This document shows positions 15,386 through 22,750 of a stretch of 22,750 nt of DNA, in pieces (the first letter of the stretch is position 1; every line of letters starts with the position of its first letter). The notes under the pieces are model-generated. The model was not told the origin of the DNA. It saw only the letters and a list, made by a program, of their open reading frames with translations, and did not search any database. The translations under genes and the position numbers were made by a program. Origin of the DNA: Thauera sp. UBA6194 (lineage in GTDB: Bacteria > Pseudomonadota > Gammaproteobacteria > Burkholderiales > Rhodocyclaceae); contig DITC01000056.1 of NCBI GenBank assembly GCA_002422685.1, forward strand, positions 15,720 through 38,469, read 5' to 3'.

Positions 15386-18300
15386 ATGAAGCGCATGCTT
15401 TTCAATGCGACGCAGGCCGAAGAACTGCGCGTCGCGATCGTGGACGGTCAGAAACTGATCGACCTCGATATCGAATCGGCCGCCAAGGAAGAACGCAAGA
15501 GCAACATCTACAAGGCGGTCATCACCCGCCTCGAGCCCAGCCTCGAGGCGGCTTTCGTCGACTACGGCGCCGAGCGCCATGGCTTCCTGCCGTTCAAGGA
15601 GATCTCGCGCGCTTACTTCCAGCCCGGCGTCGACGCCGGCAAGGCCTCCATCAAGGAAGCGCTGCGGGAAGGCCAGGAGCTCATCGTCCAGGTCGAGAAG
15701 GACGAGCGCGGCAACAAGGGTGCGGCGCTCACCACCTACATCTCGCTCGCCGGGCGCTACCTGGTGCTGATGCCCAACAACCCGCGCGGCGGCGGCGTCT
15801 CGCGCCGAGTCGAGGGTGACGAGCGCGCCGAACTGCGCGAGGCCATGGACCAGCTCGACATGCCGCAGGGCGTGAGCCTGATCGCGCGCACCGCCGCGAT
15901 CGGCCGCAGCGCCGAAGAGCTGCAGTGGGACCTCAACTACCTGATGCAGCTGTGGACCGCGATCGAAGGAGCGGCCAAAAGCCAGTCCGGCGCGTTCCTG
16001 ATCTACCAGGAAGGCAGCCTGGTGATCCGCGCGATCCGCGACTATTTCCAGCCCGACATCGGCGAGATCCTGATCGACACCGATGACATCTTCGAGCAGG
16101 CCACGCAGTTCATGGCCCACGTGATGCCGGGCAACGTCGCCCGCGTCAAGCGCTACAGCGACGACGTGCCGCTGTTCTCGCGCTTCCAGATCGAGCACCA
16201 GATCGAGTCCGCCTATTCGCGCCAGGTGACCTTGCCCTCGGGCGGCGCCGTGGTCATCGACCACACCGAGGCGCTGGTCTCGATCGACGTCAACTCGGGC
16301 CGCGCCACCAAGGGCTCGGACATCGAGGAGACCGCCTTCCGCACCAACTGCGAGGCGGCCGACGAGATCGCCCGCCAGTTGCGCCTGCGCGACCTCGGCG
16401 GCCTCATCGTCATCGACTTCATCGACATGGAGTCGGCCAAGAACCAGCGCGAGGTCGAGAACCGCCTGCGCGACGCGCTGCGCCACGACCGCGCCCGCGT
16501 GCAGACCGGCAAGATCAGCCGCTTCGGCCTGCTCGAGCTGTCGCGCCAGCGCCTGCGCCCGGCGCTCGCCGAGACCAGCTACATCACCTGCCCGCGCTGC
16601 AACGGCACCGGCCACATCCGCAGCACCGAATCGTCTGCGCTGCACATCGTGCGCATCCTCGAAGAAGAGGCGATGAAGGACAACACCGGCGCGGTGCACC
16701 TGCAGGTGCCGGTCGATGTCGCCACCTTCCTGCTCAACGAGAAGCGCGTCGACATCGCCCGCATCGAGATGCGCCACAAGGTGCAACTCATCATCGTGCC
16801 CAACCGCCACCTCGAGACGCCGGCGCACGAGATCATCCGCCTGCGCCACGACCAGCTCAACAGCGAGGACATCGCGCTGGCGAGCTACCAGATGGTGCAA
16901 AAACCCGACGAAGAAGACGCCCGCCTGCCCTCCAAGGCCAACGAGCGTCCGGCGCGTCCGGAGGCCGCAGTCAAGGGCATCGCCCCGTCGCAGCCTGCCC
17001 CCGTCGCCGCGCCCGAACCCGCGCCTGTCGCCCCCGTGGCGCCCGCGCCCAAGGGCTTGTTCGCACGCTTGTTCGGCTGGCTGTCGAGCGGCAAATCCGA
17101 GCCCGCCCCTGCCGAGGCCCCGGCCGTGGTGGAAACGCCGAAGCGCGAAGCGCGCGGCCGCAACGAGCGCAATGGCGAGAGCCGGCGCACGAACGGCAAC
17201 CGCAACCGTCGCAGCGAGCGTGACGGCGAGAGCGCACAGAGCGGTCGCAGCAGCCGTGGCGAACGCACCGAGCGCGGCGAAGCCACTGAAAAGCCCCAGC
17301 GCAACGCAGCCGAACGGCCCGAGCGCGGTGAGCGCACCGAAGGCGGCCGTCGCGGTCGCAGCCAGCGCGGCAACCGCAACCAGGAGAGCGTGGACACCAG
17401 CGCCGAAATGCGTGGCACCGGCAGCGAGGACGAACTGCTGAAGGTGGCCGCGGCGGGCGCAAGCGTCGCCGCCATCACCGCAGCCGCCGATACCGCAGAG
17501 GCCGAGACCCCCCCGGCGCCCGAAGGCGTCGAGGGCGACGGCACGCCGACCGAGAAGCGCCGCCGTCGCGGACGCGGTCGTGGTCGTCGCAGCGCGGGCG
17601 ATGCACAGAACGCCGCAGCGAACGAAGACAACGAGAGCGCACAGTCCGCAGCCGAGGACAACGCCACCGAAGCGGTGAGCGAGGATGCAGCCGGCCCGGC
17701 CGCCGCCGTCGCGGTGCTCGCCCAGGCAGAAGCGACCCAGACCGAAACGGCCGAGGCCGCCGAAGCCTCCGCGCAGGTGCACGACGCCGAGGCAAGCGCA
17801 GCTGCGCTCGCCATGCCCGATGTGGGCGCCGCCGCAGTGACCGAAGCGGCCGAAGCAACGCCTGCCGCCCCACTGCCGGTCGCCGCCGGCGAAGTGGAGA
17901 CCGTTCCGGTCCGGGCCGCCGAAGCCAGCGAAGCACCGAGCGCGCCGCTGCCGGTCGCCGCAGCCGCGGCCGACGCGGAGCCGGAGGCCGAACGCGAGCC
18001 CACCACCGTCGCCCAGCTCGACGCGGTCCAGCCGGACGCAGCGCTCGCACAAGCCGAGCCCGCCGCCGAGGGTGACGCCGCCGAGCCGCAGCCGACCGAC
18101 TCCGAAACCGTCGTCGTCGAGGCCGCTGAAGCCGATACGAGCGCGAGCGTCGCGGCCACCGAAGCAACATCCGTGATCACGGAAGCTGAAGTGGTCGAGG
18201 CCGAAGCCACGGCAATCGAGCGTATCGAAGCGGCACCGAGCGCGCAGCTCGCGCCCGACACCGGCGCCGAGATCGCGCACACGCCCGTCAGCGCACCGGC

Positions 18301-18511
18301 AAACCCGGAGCAGCAGCCTGCACCGGCCGCCTCGGCCGCAGCCTCTGCCGAGGACACCGCCGGCGGCCTGATCAAGATCGAGACCGATCCTGACAAAGCC
18401 GTGCAGTTCGGTACCGGGGCAGTGGAGCCGACCGTACGCCTCGGTCGCAAGCCGCGCCCGGCGGCAGTGGTCGTCGAGGAGCCGCTGCAGCAGGTCGAAA
18501 CGCAGAAGTAA
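15386..18511 (+). CDS. rne: Ribonuclease E (Rne)
   Basis: This is the main endonuclease for mRNA decay and rRNA/tRNA processing, at the inner membrane. It has 1041 residues. The S1 domain is near residues 35-125. The DNase I-like catalytic domain has D301 (in SIDVNSG) and D344 (in IDFIDM), matching E. coli D303 and D346. The zinc-link CPRCNGTG has C402 and C405. From about residue 525 the chain is disordered: an amphipathic GLFARLFGWL segment near 557 (likely membrane anchor), an Arg-rich stretch at about 590-675 (RNA binding), then a long Ala/Glu-rich tail. The start is the ATG with GGGAGA 9 bases upstream; an 18-codon extension to 15332 is unlike the family. The degradosome scaffold tail evolves fast, so partners cannot be named. 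Confidence 0.96.
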   Translation: MKRMLFNATQAEELRVAIVDGQKLIDLDIESAAKEERKSNIYKAVITRLEPSLEAAFVDYGAERHGFLPFKEISRAYFQPGVDAGKASIKEALREGQELIVQVEKDERGNKGAALTTYISLAGRYLVLMPNNPRGGGVSRRVEGDERAELREAMDQLDMPQGVSLIARTAAIGRSAEELQWDLNYLMQLWTAIEGAAKSQSGAFLIYQEGSLVIRAIRDYFQPDIGEILIDTDDIFEQATQFMAHVMPGNVARVKRYSDDVPLFSRFQIEHQIESAYSRQVTLPSGGAVVIDHTEALVSIDVNSGRATKGSDIEETAFRTNCEAADEIARQLRLRDLGGLIVIDFIDMESAKNQREVENRLRDALRHDRARVQTGKISRFGLLELSRQRLRPALAETSYITCPRCNGTGHIRSTESSALHIVRILEEEAMKDNTGAVHLQVPVDVATFLLNEKRVDIARIEMRHKVQLIIVPNRHLETPAHEIIRLRHDQLNSEDIALASYQMVQKPDEEDARLPSKANERPARPEAAVKGIAPSQPAPVAAPEPAPVAPVAPAPKGLFARLFGWLSSGKSEPAPAEAPAVVETPKREARGRNERNGESRRTNGNRNRRSERDGESAQSGRSSRGERTERGEATEKPQRNAAERPERGERTEGGRRGRSQRGNRNQESVDTSAEMRGTGSEDELLKVAAAGASVAAITAAADTAEAETPPAPEGVEGDGTPTEKRRRRGRGRGRRSAGDAQNAAANEDNESAQSAAEDNATEAVSEDAAGPAAAVAVLAQAEATQTETAEAAEASAQVHDAEASAAALAMPDVGAAAVTEAAEATPAAPLPVAAGEVETVPVRAAEASEAPSAPLPVAAAAADAEPEAEREPTTVAQLDAVQPDAALAQAEPAAEGDAAEPQPTDSETVVVEAAEADTSASVAATEATSVITEAEVVEAEATAIERIEAAPSAQLAPDTGAEIAHTPVSAPANPEQQPAPAASAAASAEDTAGGLIKIETDPDKAVQFGTGAVEPTVRLGRKPRPAAVVVEEPLQQVETQK

Positions 18512-18530
18512 GCGCCCCCGCGCGCAAGCG

Positions 18531-18565
18531 AAAAAAGGCCATTCCTTAACGGATGGCCTTTTTTT
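18531..18565. terminator. Bidirectional intrinsic terminator between rne and the phosphatase gene
   Basis: GGCCATTC (18537-18544) pairs with GGATGGCC (18551-18558), eight pairs with one G-U, around a 6-base loop. Seven T follow on the plus strand (18559-18565), and six A precede it, giving a T-tract on the minus strand. It can end both rne and the convergent uvrB-phosphatase transcript. Confidence 0.88.
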
Positions 18566-18622
18566 GCGTCTGCGCCGGAAGCGCCCCTCGGCATCAACGG
18601 GCGGGCGGCCCCGCGCCTGACT

Positions 18623-19096
18623 TCAGCCGCTCGCCTGGGCGTGCTCGATCAAGCCACGCACACCGTCCTCGCACATGTCGAGCACCAGATCGAAACCCCG
18701 TGGCCCACCGTAATACGGATCGGGCACCTCGGGCTCGTGGCGGCCCGGTGTCGCGAAGTCCATGAACAGCCGCAGCTTCGGCCGATACACCTCCGGACAC
18801 TGGCGCTGCATGATGTCGAGGTGCCCGCGGTCCATCGCCAGCAGCAGGTCGAATTCCTGAAAATCGCGCAGTTCCAGCTTGCGCGCACGCAGGCTGGAGA
18901 GGTCGTACCCGCGCTGGCGGGCGAACTTCTGCGCGCGCGGGTCCGGCGCCTCGCCGACGTGATAACCGTGCGTCCCGGCCGAATCCACCTCGACCAGGCC
19001 GTGCAAGCCCCGCGTCTCGAGGAAATGCCGCGCCACGCCCTCGGCGGTCGGCGACCGGCAGATATTTCCCGTGCACACAAAGAGCACCTTCTTCAT
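18623..19096 (-). CDS. Low-molecular-weight protein tyrosine phosphatase
   Basis: The protein has 157 residues. The phosphate loop is CTGNICRS with nucleophile C8 and R14, and the general acid is D126 in PDPYYGG. This is the complete active site of the family (Wzb, Etp, PtpA and housekeeping forms). No kinase (Wzc-type) or polysaccharide gene is nearby, so a capsule role is not supported; the substrate is unknown. The start at MKKVLFVCTGN has an AGGGGG ribosome site. A TTG start at 19126 would overlap uvrB and add a non-conserved tail. It begins 26 bases after the uvrB stop, so the two are probably co-transcribed. Confidence 0.92.
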   Translation of the reverse strand: MKKVLFVCTGNICRSPTAEGVARHFLETRGLHGLVEVDSAGTHGYHVGEAPDPRAQKFARQRGYDLSSLRARKLELRDFQEFDLLLAMDRGHLDIMQRQCPEVYRPKLRLFMDFATPGRHEPEVPDPYYGGPRGFDLVLDMCEDGVRGLIEHAQASG

Positions 19097-19122
19097 GCTT
19101 CCCCCCTCTCTCTTCTTGTTGT

Positions 19123-21219
19123 TCAAACGCTGCCGTGCTGGTCTGCGCCAAACGCGCGCTGGCGCAGCTTGAACAGCTCGTCGCGCGCGGCAGCGGCCTT
19201 CTCGAACTCCAGGTTGCGGGCGTGTTCCTGCATCTCCTTTTCCAGGCGCTTGATCGCCCGCGCCAGCGCCTTCTCGTCCATCGTCGCGTAGTCGTTCCCC
19301 TTTTCGGCCACGCGGGCGACGTCACGTTTGGCGCCATCCGAATCATAGACCCCGTCGATGATGTCCTTGATGCGTTTGCTCACCGACTTCGGCACGATGC
19401 CGTTGGCCTCGTTGAAGGCGACCTGCTTCTGGCGCCGGCGCTCGGTCTCGCCGATCGCCGCCTTCATCGAGTCGGTGACGCGGTCGGCGTAGAGGATGGC
19501 GGTGCCGTGGAGGTGGCGTGCGGCGCGGCCGATGGTCTGGATCAACGATCGCTCCGAGCGCAGGAAGCCCTCCTTGTCCGCGTCCAGGATCGTCACCAGC
19601 GACACCTCGGGGATGTCCAGGCCCTCACGCAGCAGGTTGATGCCCACCAGCACGTCGAACTCGCCCAGGCGCAGATCGCGGATGATCTCCACGCGCTCCA
19701 CGGTGTCGATGTCCGAGTGCAGGTAGCGCACGCGGATGCCGTTGTCGGCGAGGTAGTCGGTGAGGTCTTCGGCCATGCGCTTGGTGAGCACGGTGACCAG
19801 CACGCGCTCGTTCACCGCCAGGCGCTTCTTGATCTCGCCGAGCAGGTCGTCCACCTGCGTCATCGCCGGGCGCACCTCAACCATCGGGTCGATCAGGCCG
19901 GTCGGGCGCACCACCTGCTCCACCACCTGGCCCTGGTGCTCCTCCTCGTACTTCGCCGGCGTGGCGGAGACGAAGACGGTCTGCGGCATCAGGCGCTCGA
20001 ACTCGTCGAACTTGAGCGGCCGGTTGTCCAGCGCCGAGGGCAGGCGAAAGCCGTAGCCGACCAGGTTCTCCTTGCGCGAGCGGTCGCCCTTGTACATGCC
20101 GCCGACCTGGCCGATCGCGACGTGCGACTCGTCGATGAACAGCAGCGCGTCCTGCGGCAGGTAGTCGATCAGCGTCGGCGGCGGCTCGCCAGGGCCGCGG
20201 CCCGACAGATGCCGCGAGTAGTTCTCGATGCCCTTGCAGAAGCCCATCTCGTTCAGCATCTCGAGGTCGAAGCGGGTGCGCTGCTCGATGCGCTGCGCCT
20301 CCACCAGCTTGCCCTCGCGCTGGAAGAAAGCGATGCGCTCCTTCAGCTCCTCCTTGATCGCCTCGATCGCCTGCAGCACGGTGGCGCGCGGGGTCACGTA
20401 GTGGCTGGACGGGTACACGGTGAAGCGCGCCAGCTTGTGCTTGAGGTGGCCGGTGAGCGGGTCGAACAGGGTCAGGTGCTCGATCTCGTCGTCGAACATC
20501 TCGATGCGCACCGCAAGCTCGGCGTTTTCCGCCGGGAACACGTCGATCACGTCGCCGCGCACGCGGAAGGTGCCGCGTCGGAAATCGATGTCGGCGCGGG
20601 TGTATTGCATCGCCACCAGGCGCTGGATAAGGTCGCGGTGCGCCATGCGCTCGCCCTCGCGCAGGTGCAGGATCATCGCGTGGTAGTCGACCGGGTCGCC
20701 GATGCCGTAGATGCACGACACCGTGGCCACGATCACCACGTCGCGCCGCTCCATCAGGCTCTTCGTCGCGGAGAGCCGCATCTGCTCGATGTGCTCGTTG
20801 ATCGACGAGTCCTTCTCGATGAAGAGGTCGCGCGAAGGTACGTAGGCCTCGGGCTGGTAGTAGTCATAGTAGCTGACGAAATACTCGACCGCGTTCTCGG
20901 GCAGGAACTCCTTGAACTCGGCGTACAACTGCGCCGCCAGCGTCTTGTTGGGTGCCAGTACCAAGGCCGGGCGGCCCATGCGGGCGATGACGTTGGCCAT
21001 GGTGTAGGTCTTGCCCGAGCCGGTGACGCCGAGGAGCGTCTGGTACATCAGGCCGTCTTCCACGCCCTCGCACAGCAGGCGGATCGCCTCGGGCTGGTCG
21101 CCAGCGGGCGGAAAGGGCTGGTGCAGGCGGAAGGGGCTGCCCTCGAAGCTCAGCACCTTCGCGCTCTCGGCCCCTTGTTGCGGCGCATCACCTGCAGCGC
21201 TATTGCCTTGACTCGTCAT
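19123..21219 (-). CDS. uvrB: Excinuclease ABC subunit B (UvrB)
   Basis: UvrB is the damage-verifying helicase-like subunit of nucleotide excision repair, loaded by UvrA and cleaved with UvrC. The protein has 698 residues (E. coli UvrB has 673), the excess being mostly a variable N-terminal 20 residues. Walker A GVTGSGKT is at 64-71. The aromatic beta-hairpin region YFVSYYDYYQPEAYVP is at 113-128. DESH is at 363-366, and Q-T-I-G-R-A-A-R-H is motif VI. The UvrC-binding UVR coiled coil closes the protein at about 651-690. AGGA lies 8 bases before the ATG. I found no convincing LexA box in the 151-base region shared with the divergent aminotransferase gene. Confidence 0.97.
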   Translation of the reverse strand: MTSQGNSAAGDAPQQGAESAKVLSFEGSPFRLHQPFPPAGDQPEAIRLLCEGVEDGLMYQTLLGVTGSGKTYTMANVIARMGRPALVLAPNKTLAAQLYAEFKEFLPENAVEYFVSYYDYYQPEAYVPSRDLFIEKDSSINEHIEQMRLSATKSLMERRDVVIVATVSCIYGIGDPVDYHAMILHLREGERMAHRDLIQRLVAMQYTRADIDFRRGTFRVRGDVIDVFPAENAELAVRIEMFDDEIEHLTLFDPLTGHLKHKLARFTVYPSSHYVTPRATVLQAIEAIKEELKERIAFFQREGKLVEAQRIEQRTRFDLEMLNEMGFCKGIENYSRHLSGRGPGEPPPTLIDYLPQDALLFIDESHVAIGQVGGMYKGDRSRKENLVGYGFRLPSALDNRPLKFDEFERLMPQTVFVSATPAKYEEEHQGQVVEQVVRPTGLIDPMVEVRPAMTQVDDLLGEIKKRLAVNERVLVTVLTKRMAEDLTDYLADNGIRVRYLHSDIDTVERVEIIRDLRLGEFDVLVGINLLREGLDIPEVSLVTILDADKEGFLRSERSLIQTIGRAARHLHGTAILYADRVTDSMKAAIGETERRRQKQVAFNEANGIVPKSVSKRIKDIIDGVYDSDGAKRDVARVAEKGNDYATMDEKALARAIKRLEKEMQEHARNLEFEKAAAARDELFKLRQRAFGADQHGSV

Positions 21220-21370
21220 GCTAAAATTCCTGCTCCATTCCGGTGCATCGCCACCCGGCGACACCGGACGAAAACGCTGATTATTTCCCAAATCGCGTGA
21301 CAAGGCACGGCACACGTCCGTTCCCGCCACGCGCACTCACCGCTGCCCTACCGGAACAACTGGAGTCCTC

Positions 21371-22579
21371 ATGTCCGCTTCGATCTTCGCCGCCGTCGAG
21401 ATGGCGCCCCGTGACCCGATCCTTGGCCTGAACGAGGCCTTCGCCGCCGACACCCGCGCCGAGAAGGTCAACCTCGGCGTCGGCGTGTACTACGACGACA
21501 ACGGCAAGATCCCACTGCTCGCCGCCGTGCGCGCCGCCGAGAAGGCCCGCCTCGAGGCCATGCCACCGCGCGGCTACCAGCCGATCGAAGGTGCCGCCGC
21601 CTACAACAACGCGGTGCAGGGCCTGCTCTTCGGCAAGGACTCGCAGCTCGCCAGCAGCGGCCAGACCGTCACCATCGAGGCCCTCGGCGGCACCGGCGCG
21701 CTCAAGGTCGGCGCCGACTACCTCAAGCGCCTCGTGCCCGGCGCCACCGTGTACATCTCCGACCCGAGCTGGGAGAACCACCGCGCGCTGTTCGAGTCCG
21801 CCGGCTTCCCGGTCGAGAACTACCCCTACTACGACGCCGCCACCCGCGGCGTGAACTTCGCCGGCATGAAGGCCAAGCTCGACAGCCTGCAGCCCGGCTC
21901 GATCATCGTGCTGCACGCCTGCTGCCACAACCCCACCGGCGCCGACCTGTCGGACGCGCAATGGGACGACGTGGTCGCCGTGTGCCGTGAGCGCGGCCTC
22001 ATCCCCTTCCTCGACATGGCCTATCAGGGCTTCGCCGAAGGCATCGACGCCGACGCCGTGGCCGTGCGCGCGCTGTCGGCCAGCGGCCTGCAGTTCTTCG
22101 TGTCGAGCTCGTTCTCGAAGAGCTTCTCGCTCTACGGCGAGCGCGTCGGCGCGCTGTCCATCGTCACCGCCAGCAAGGAAGAAGCCGGCCGCGTGCTGTC
22201 GCAGGTCAAGCGCGTGATCCGCACCAACTACTCCAACCCGCCGATCCACGGCGGCGCCATCGTCGCCGCGGTGCTGTCCTCGCCCGAGTTGCGCCAGATG
22301 TGGGAAGACGAACTCGGCGGCATGCGCGAGCGCATCCGCGCCATGCGCACCGGCCTGGTCGAGCAGCTCAAGGCCGCGGGCGTGGCGCAGGACTTCTCCT
22401 TCGTGATCAAGCAGCGCGGCATGTTCTCCTACACCGGCCTCACCGCTGACCAGGTCGAGAAGCTCAAGGCCGACTTCGGCATCTACGCCGTGTCGACCGG
22501 CCGCATCTGCCTGGCCGCGCTCAACTCGAAGAACATCGGCTACGTCGCCAAGGCGATCGCGCAGGTGGTCAAGGCCTAA
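21371..22579 (+). CDS. tyrB: Class I aromatic/aspartate aminotransferase
   Basis: This PLP enzyme transfers amino groups between aspartate or aromatic amino acids and 2-oxoglutarate. It has 402 residues. The PLP lysine is K250 in SSSFSKSFSLYGERVG, with N187 in CHNPTG, D215 and Y218 in FLDMAYQGF, R258 after the lysine, and the substrate carboxylate-binding R378 in STGRICLA. It follows the AspC/TyrB subgroup throughout. Whether aspartate or aromatic substrates are preferred cannot be read from sequence, so tyrB is a family-level name. GGAG lies 5 bases before the ATG. The divergent pairing with uvrB is also found in Pseudomonas. Confidence 0.9.
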   Translation: MSASIFAAVEMAPRDPILGLNEAFAADTRAEKVNLGVGVYYDDNGKIPLLAAVRAAEKARLEAMPPRGYQPIEGAAAYNNAVQGLLFGKDSQLASSGQTVTIEALGGTGALKVGADYLKRLVPGATVYISDPSWENHRALFESAGFPVENYPYYDAATRGVNFAGMKAKLDSLQPGSIIVLHACCHNPTGADLSDAQWDDVVAVCRERGLIPFLDMAYQGFAEGIDADAVAVRALSASGLQFFVSSSFSKSFSLYGERVGALSIVTASKEEAGRVLSQVKRVIRTNYSNPPIHGGAIVAAVLSSPELRQMWEDELGGMRERIRAMRTGLVEQLKAAGVAQDFSFVIKQRGMFSYTGLTADQVEKLKADFGIYAVSTGRICLAALNSKNIGYVAKAIAQVVKA

Positions 22580-22618
22580 GGTCCGGGGCTGAGGTCCGGG
22601 GCTGAGGTCCGGGGCTGA
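22580..22618. repeat. Three perfect tandem copies of a 13-base unit
   Basis: GGTCCGGGGCTGA occurs three times without change (22580-22592, 22593-22605, 22606-22618). The array begins at the base after the aminotransferase stop codon. A GGGC-TGA-GCCC fold is possible at its right end. Copy number probably varies between strains. Confidence 0.95.
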
Positions 22619-22649
22619 GCCCGGGGGCCGAAGCCCGCCCAGGTCATGA

Positions 22650-22683
22650 CGGCGATGGCATTCCTCAAAAAATCCCATCGCCG
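22650..22683. other. Inverted repeat upstream of the tRNA promoter
   Basis: CGGCGATGG (22650-22658) pairs with CCATCGCCG (22675-22683), nine perfect pairs with a 16-base loop containing AAAAAA. There is no T-tract after the right arm on the plus strand. It ends 2 bases before the tRNA -35 element. It could stabilise the 3' end of the aminotransferase mRNA or end it with Rho. Confidence 0.7.
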
Positions 22684-22685
22684 CC

Positions 22686-22714
22686 TTGACGCAACTGGAA
22701 GCGCTAACTAGAAT
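22686..22714 (+). promoter_or_regulatory. Strong sigma-70 promoter for the tRNA gene
   Basis: TTGACG (22686-22691) and TAGAAT (22709-22714) match consensus in 5 of 6 positions each, with the ideal 17-base spacing. The following GCGCG is a GC-rich discriminator of the kind found at stringently controlled stable-RNA promoters. Transcription would start about 6 bases before the tRNA. Confidence 0.85.
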
Positions 22715-22726
22715 GCGCGTCTCTGT

Positions 22727-22750
22727 TCCTCGATAGCTCAGTCGGTAGAG
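22727..22750 (+). tRNA. tRNA-Asn, 5' part, cut by window edge
   Basis: The first 24 bases show a 7-base acceptor strand TCCTCGA, then TA and the D-arm AGCTCAGTCGGTAGAG with invariant bases. The acceptor strand TCCTCGA matches the tRNA-Asn known from betaproteobacteria (E. coli asn tRNA starts TCCTCTG). The anticodon lies beyond the window, so the amino-acid identity is an inference, while tRNA status is clear. Confidence 0.8.

Noticed and set aside
13979..18280. A 1433-codon open frame on the minus strand opposite rne
   Set aside because: It is an antisense shadow caused by high GC and the Ala/Glu-rich rne coding strand. It is Gly/Arg/Leu-rich with no domain signature, and only its last 319 codons (rluC) are real.
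16885..18597. A 570-codon Ser/Ala-rich minus-strand frame opposite the rne tail
   Set aside because: It mirrors the low-complexity codons of the RNase E tail, lacks a ribosome site and family features, and runs through the rne terminator.
19135..21300. A 721-codon plus-strand frame opposite uvrB
   Set aside because: The composition is Leu/Val/His/Asp/Arg-rich, as expected for the complement of a GC-rich gene. UvrB on the other strand is unambiguous.
21220..21370. LexA (SOS) box between uvrB and the aminotransferase gene
   Set aside because: I searched for CTG-N10-CAG and found no convincing copy on either strand.
21281..22678. A 465-codon minus-strand frame opposite the aminotransferase
   Set aside because: It covers a clear class I aminotransferase on the other strand and itself shows no motif.
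1..22750. Novel defence, mobile or biosynthetic system
   Set aside because: Every substantial gene maps to a housekeeping family in a conserved order. I saw no integrase, transposase, toxin-antitoxin pair with both partners, CRISPR repeat or composition break.

Overview
This is a GC-rich, densely coded chromosomal window from a proteobacterium, most likely a betaproteobacterium of the Thauera/Azoarcus (Rhodocyclales) type. That placement rests on familiar gene neighbourhoods: rpoE-rseA-rseB-rseC-degP divergent from nadB, yceD-rpmF-plsX-fabH-fabD-fabG-acpP-fabF, rluC divergent from rne, and uvrB divergent from an aromatic/aspartate aminotransferase. Protein features and the tRNA 5' end agree with it. 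The genus is inference and no database search was possible. All complete genes look intact. I see no mobile element, CRISPR array, phage gene or obvious foreign island.

Layout. 1-3244 (minus): the envelope-stress operon rpoE, rseA, rseB, rseC and the 5' two-fifths or so of degP/mucD, cut by the window edge; the last four genes overlap at their start and stop codons. 3499-5103 (plus): nadB, divergent from rpoE. 5200-5715 (minus): a YgfX-family membrane protein. 5737-11931 (minus): the fatty-acid/phospholipid cluster, transcribed as yceD, rpmF, plsX, fabH, fabD, fabG, acpP, fabF. 11978-13293 (plus): yceF (Maf nucleotide pyrophosphatase) and an RsmI-like methyltransferase. 13330-14938 (minus): rluC followed by an overlapping HAD phosphatase gene. 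15386-18511 (plus): rne, encoding full-length RNase E with a long disordered tail. 18623-21219 (minus): uvrB then a low-molecular-weight protein tyrosine phosphatase. 21371-22579 (plus): a class I aminotransferase, then a tRNA-Asn gene with a strong promoter, cut by the right edge.

How the genes fit together. The sigma-E group senses outer-membrane damage (RseA and RseB hold the sigma factor, DegP clears misfolded protein). The plsX-fab group feeds acyl chains to the membrane. rpmF, yceD, rluC and rne all concern ribosome or RNA metabolism.

The most interesting signals are regulatory. A strong intrinsic terminator sits between rpmF and plsX. acpP is bracketed by two hairpins and carries its own extended -10 promoter. 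The yceD/yceF promoters overlap, and yceD may be leaderless. A sigma-E-like promoter lies upstream of rpoE. I did not find a previously undescribed multi-gene system; this is mainly a conserved housekeeping region.
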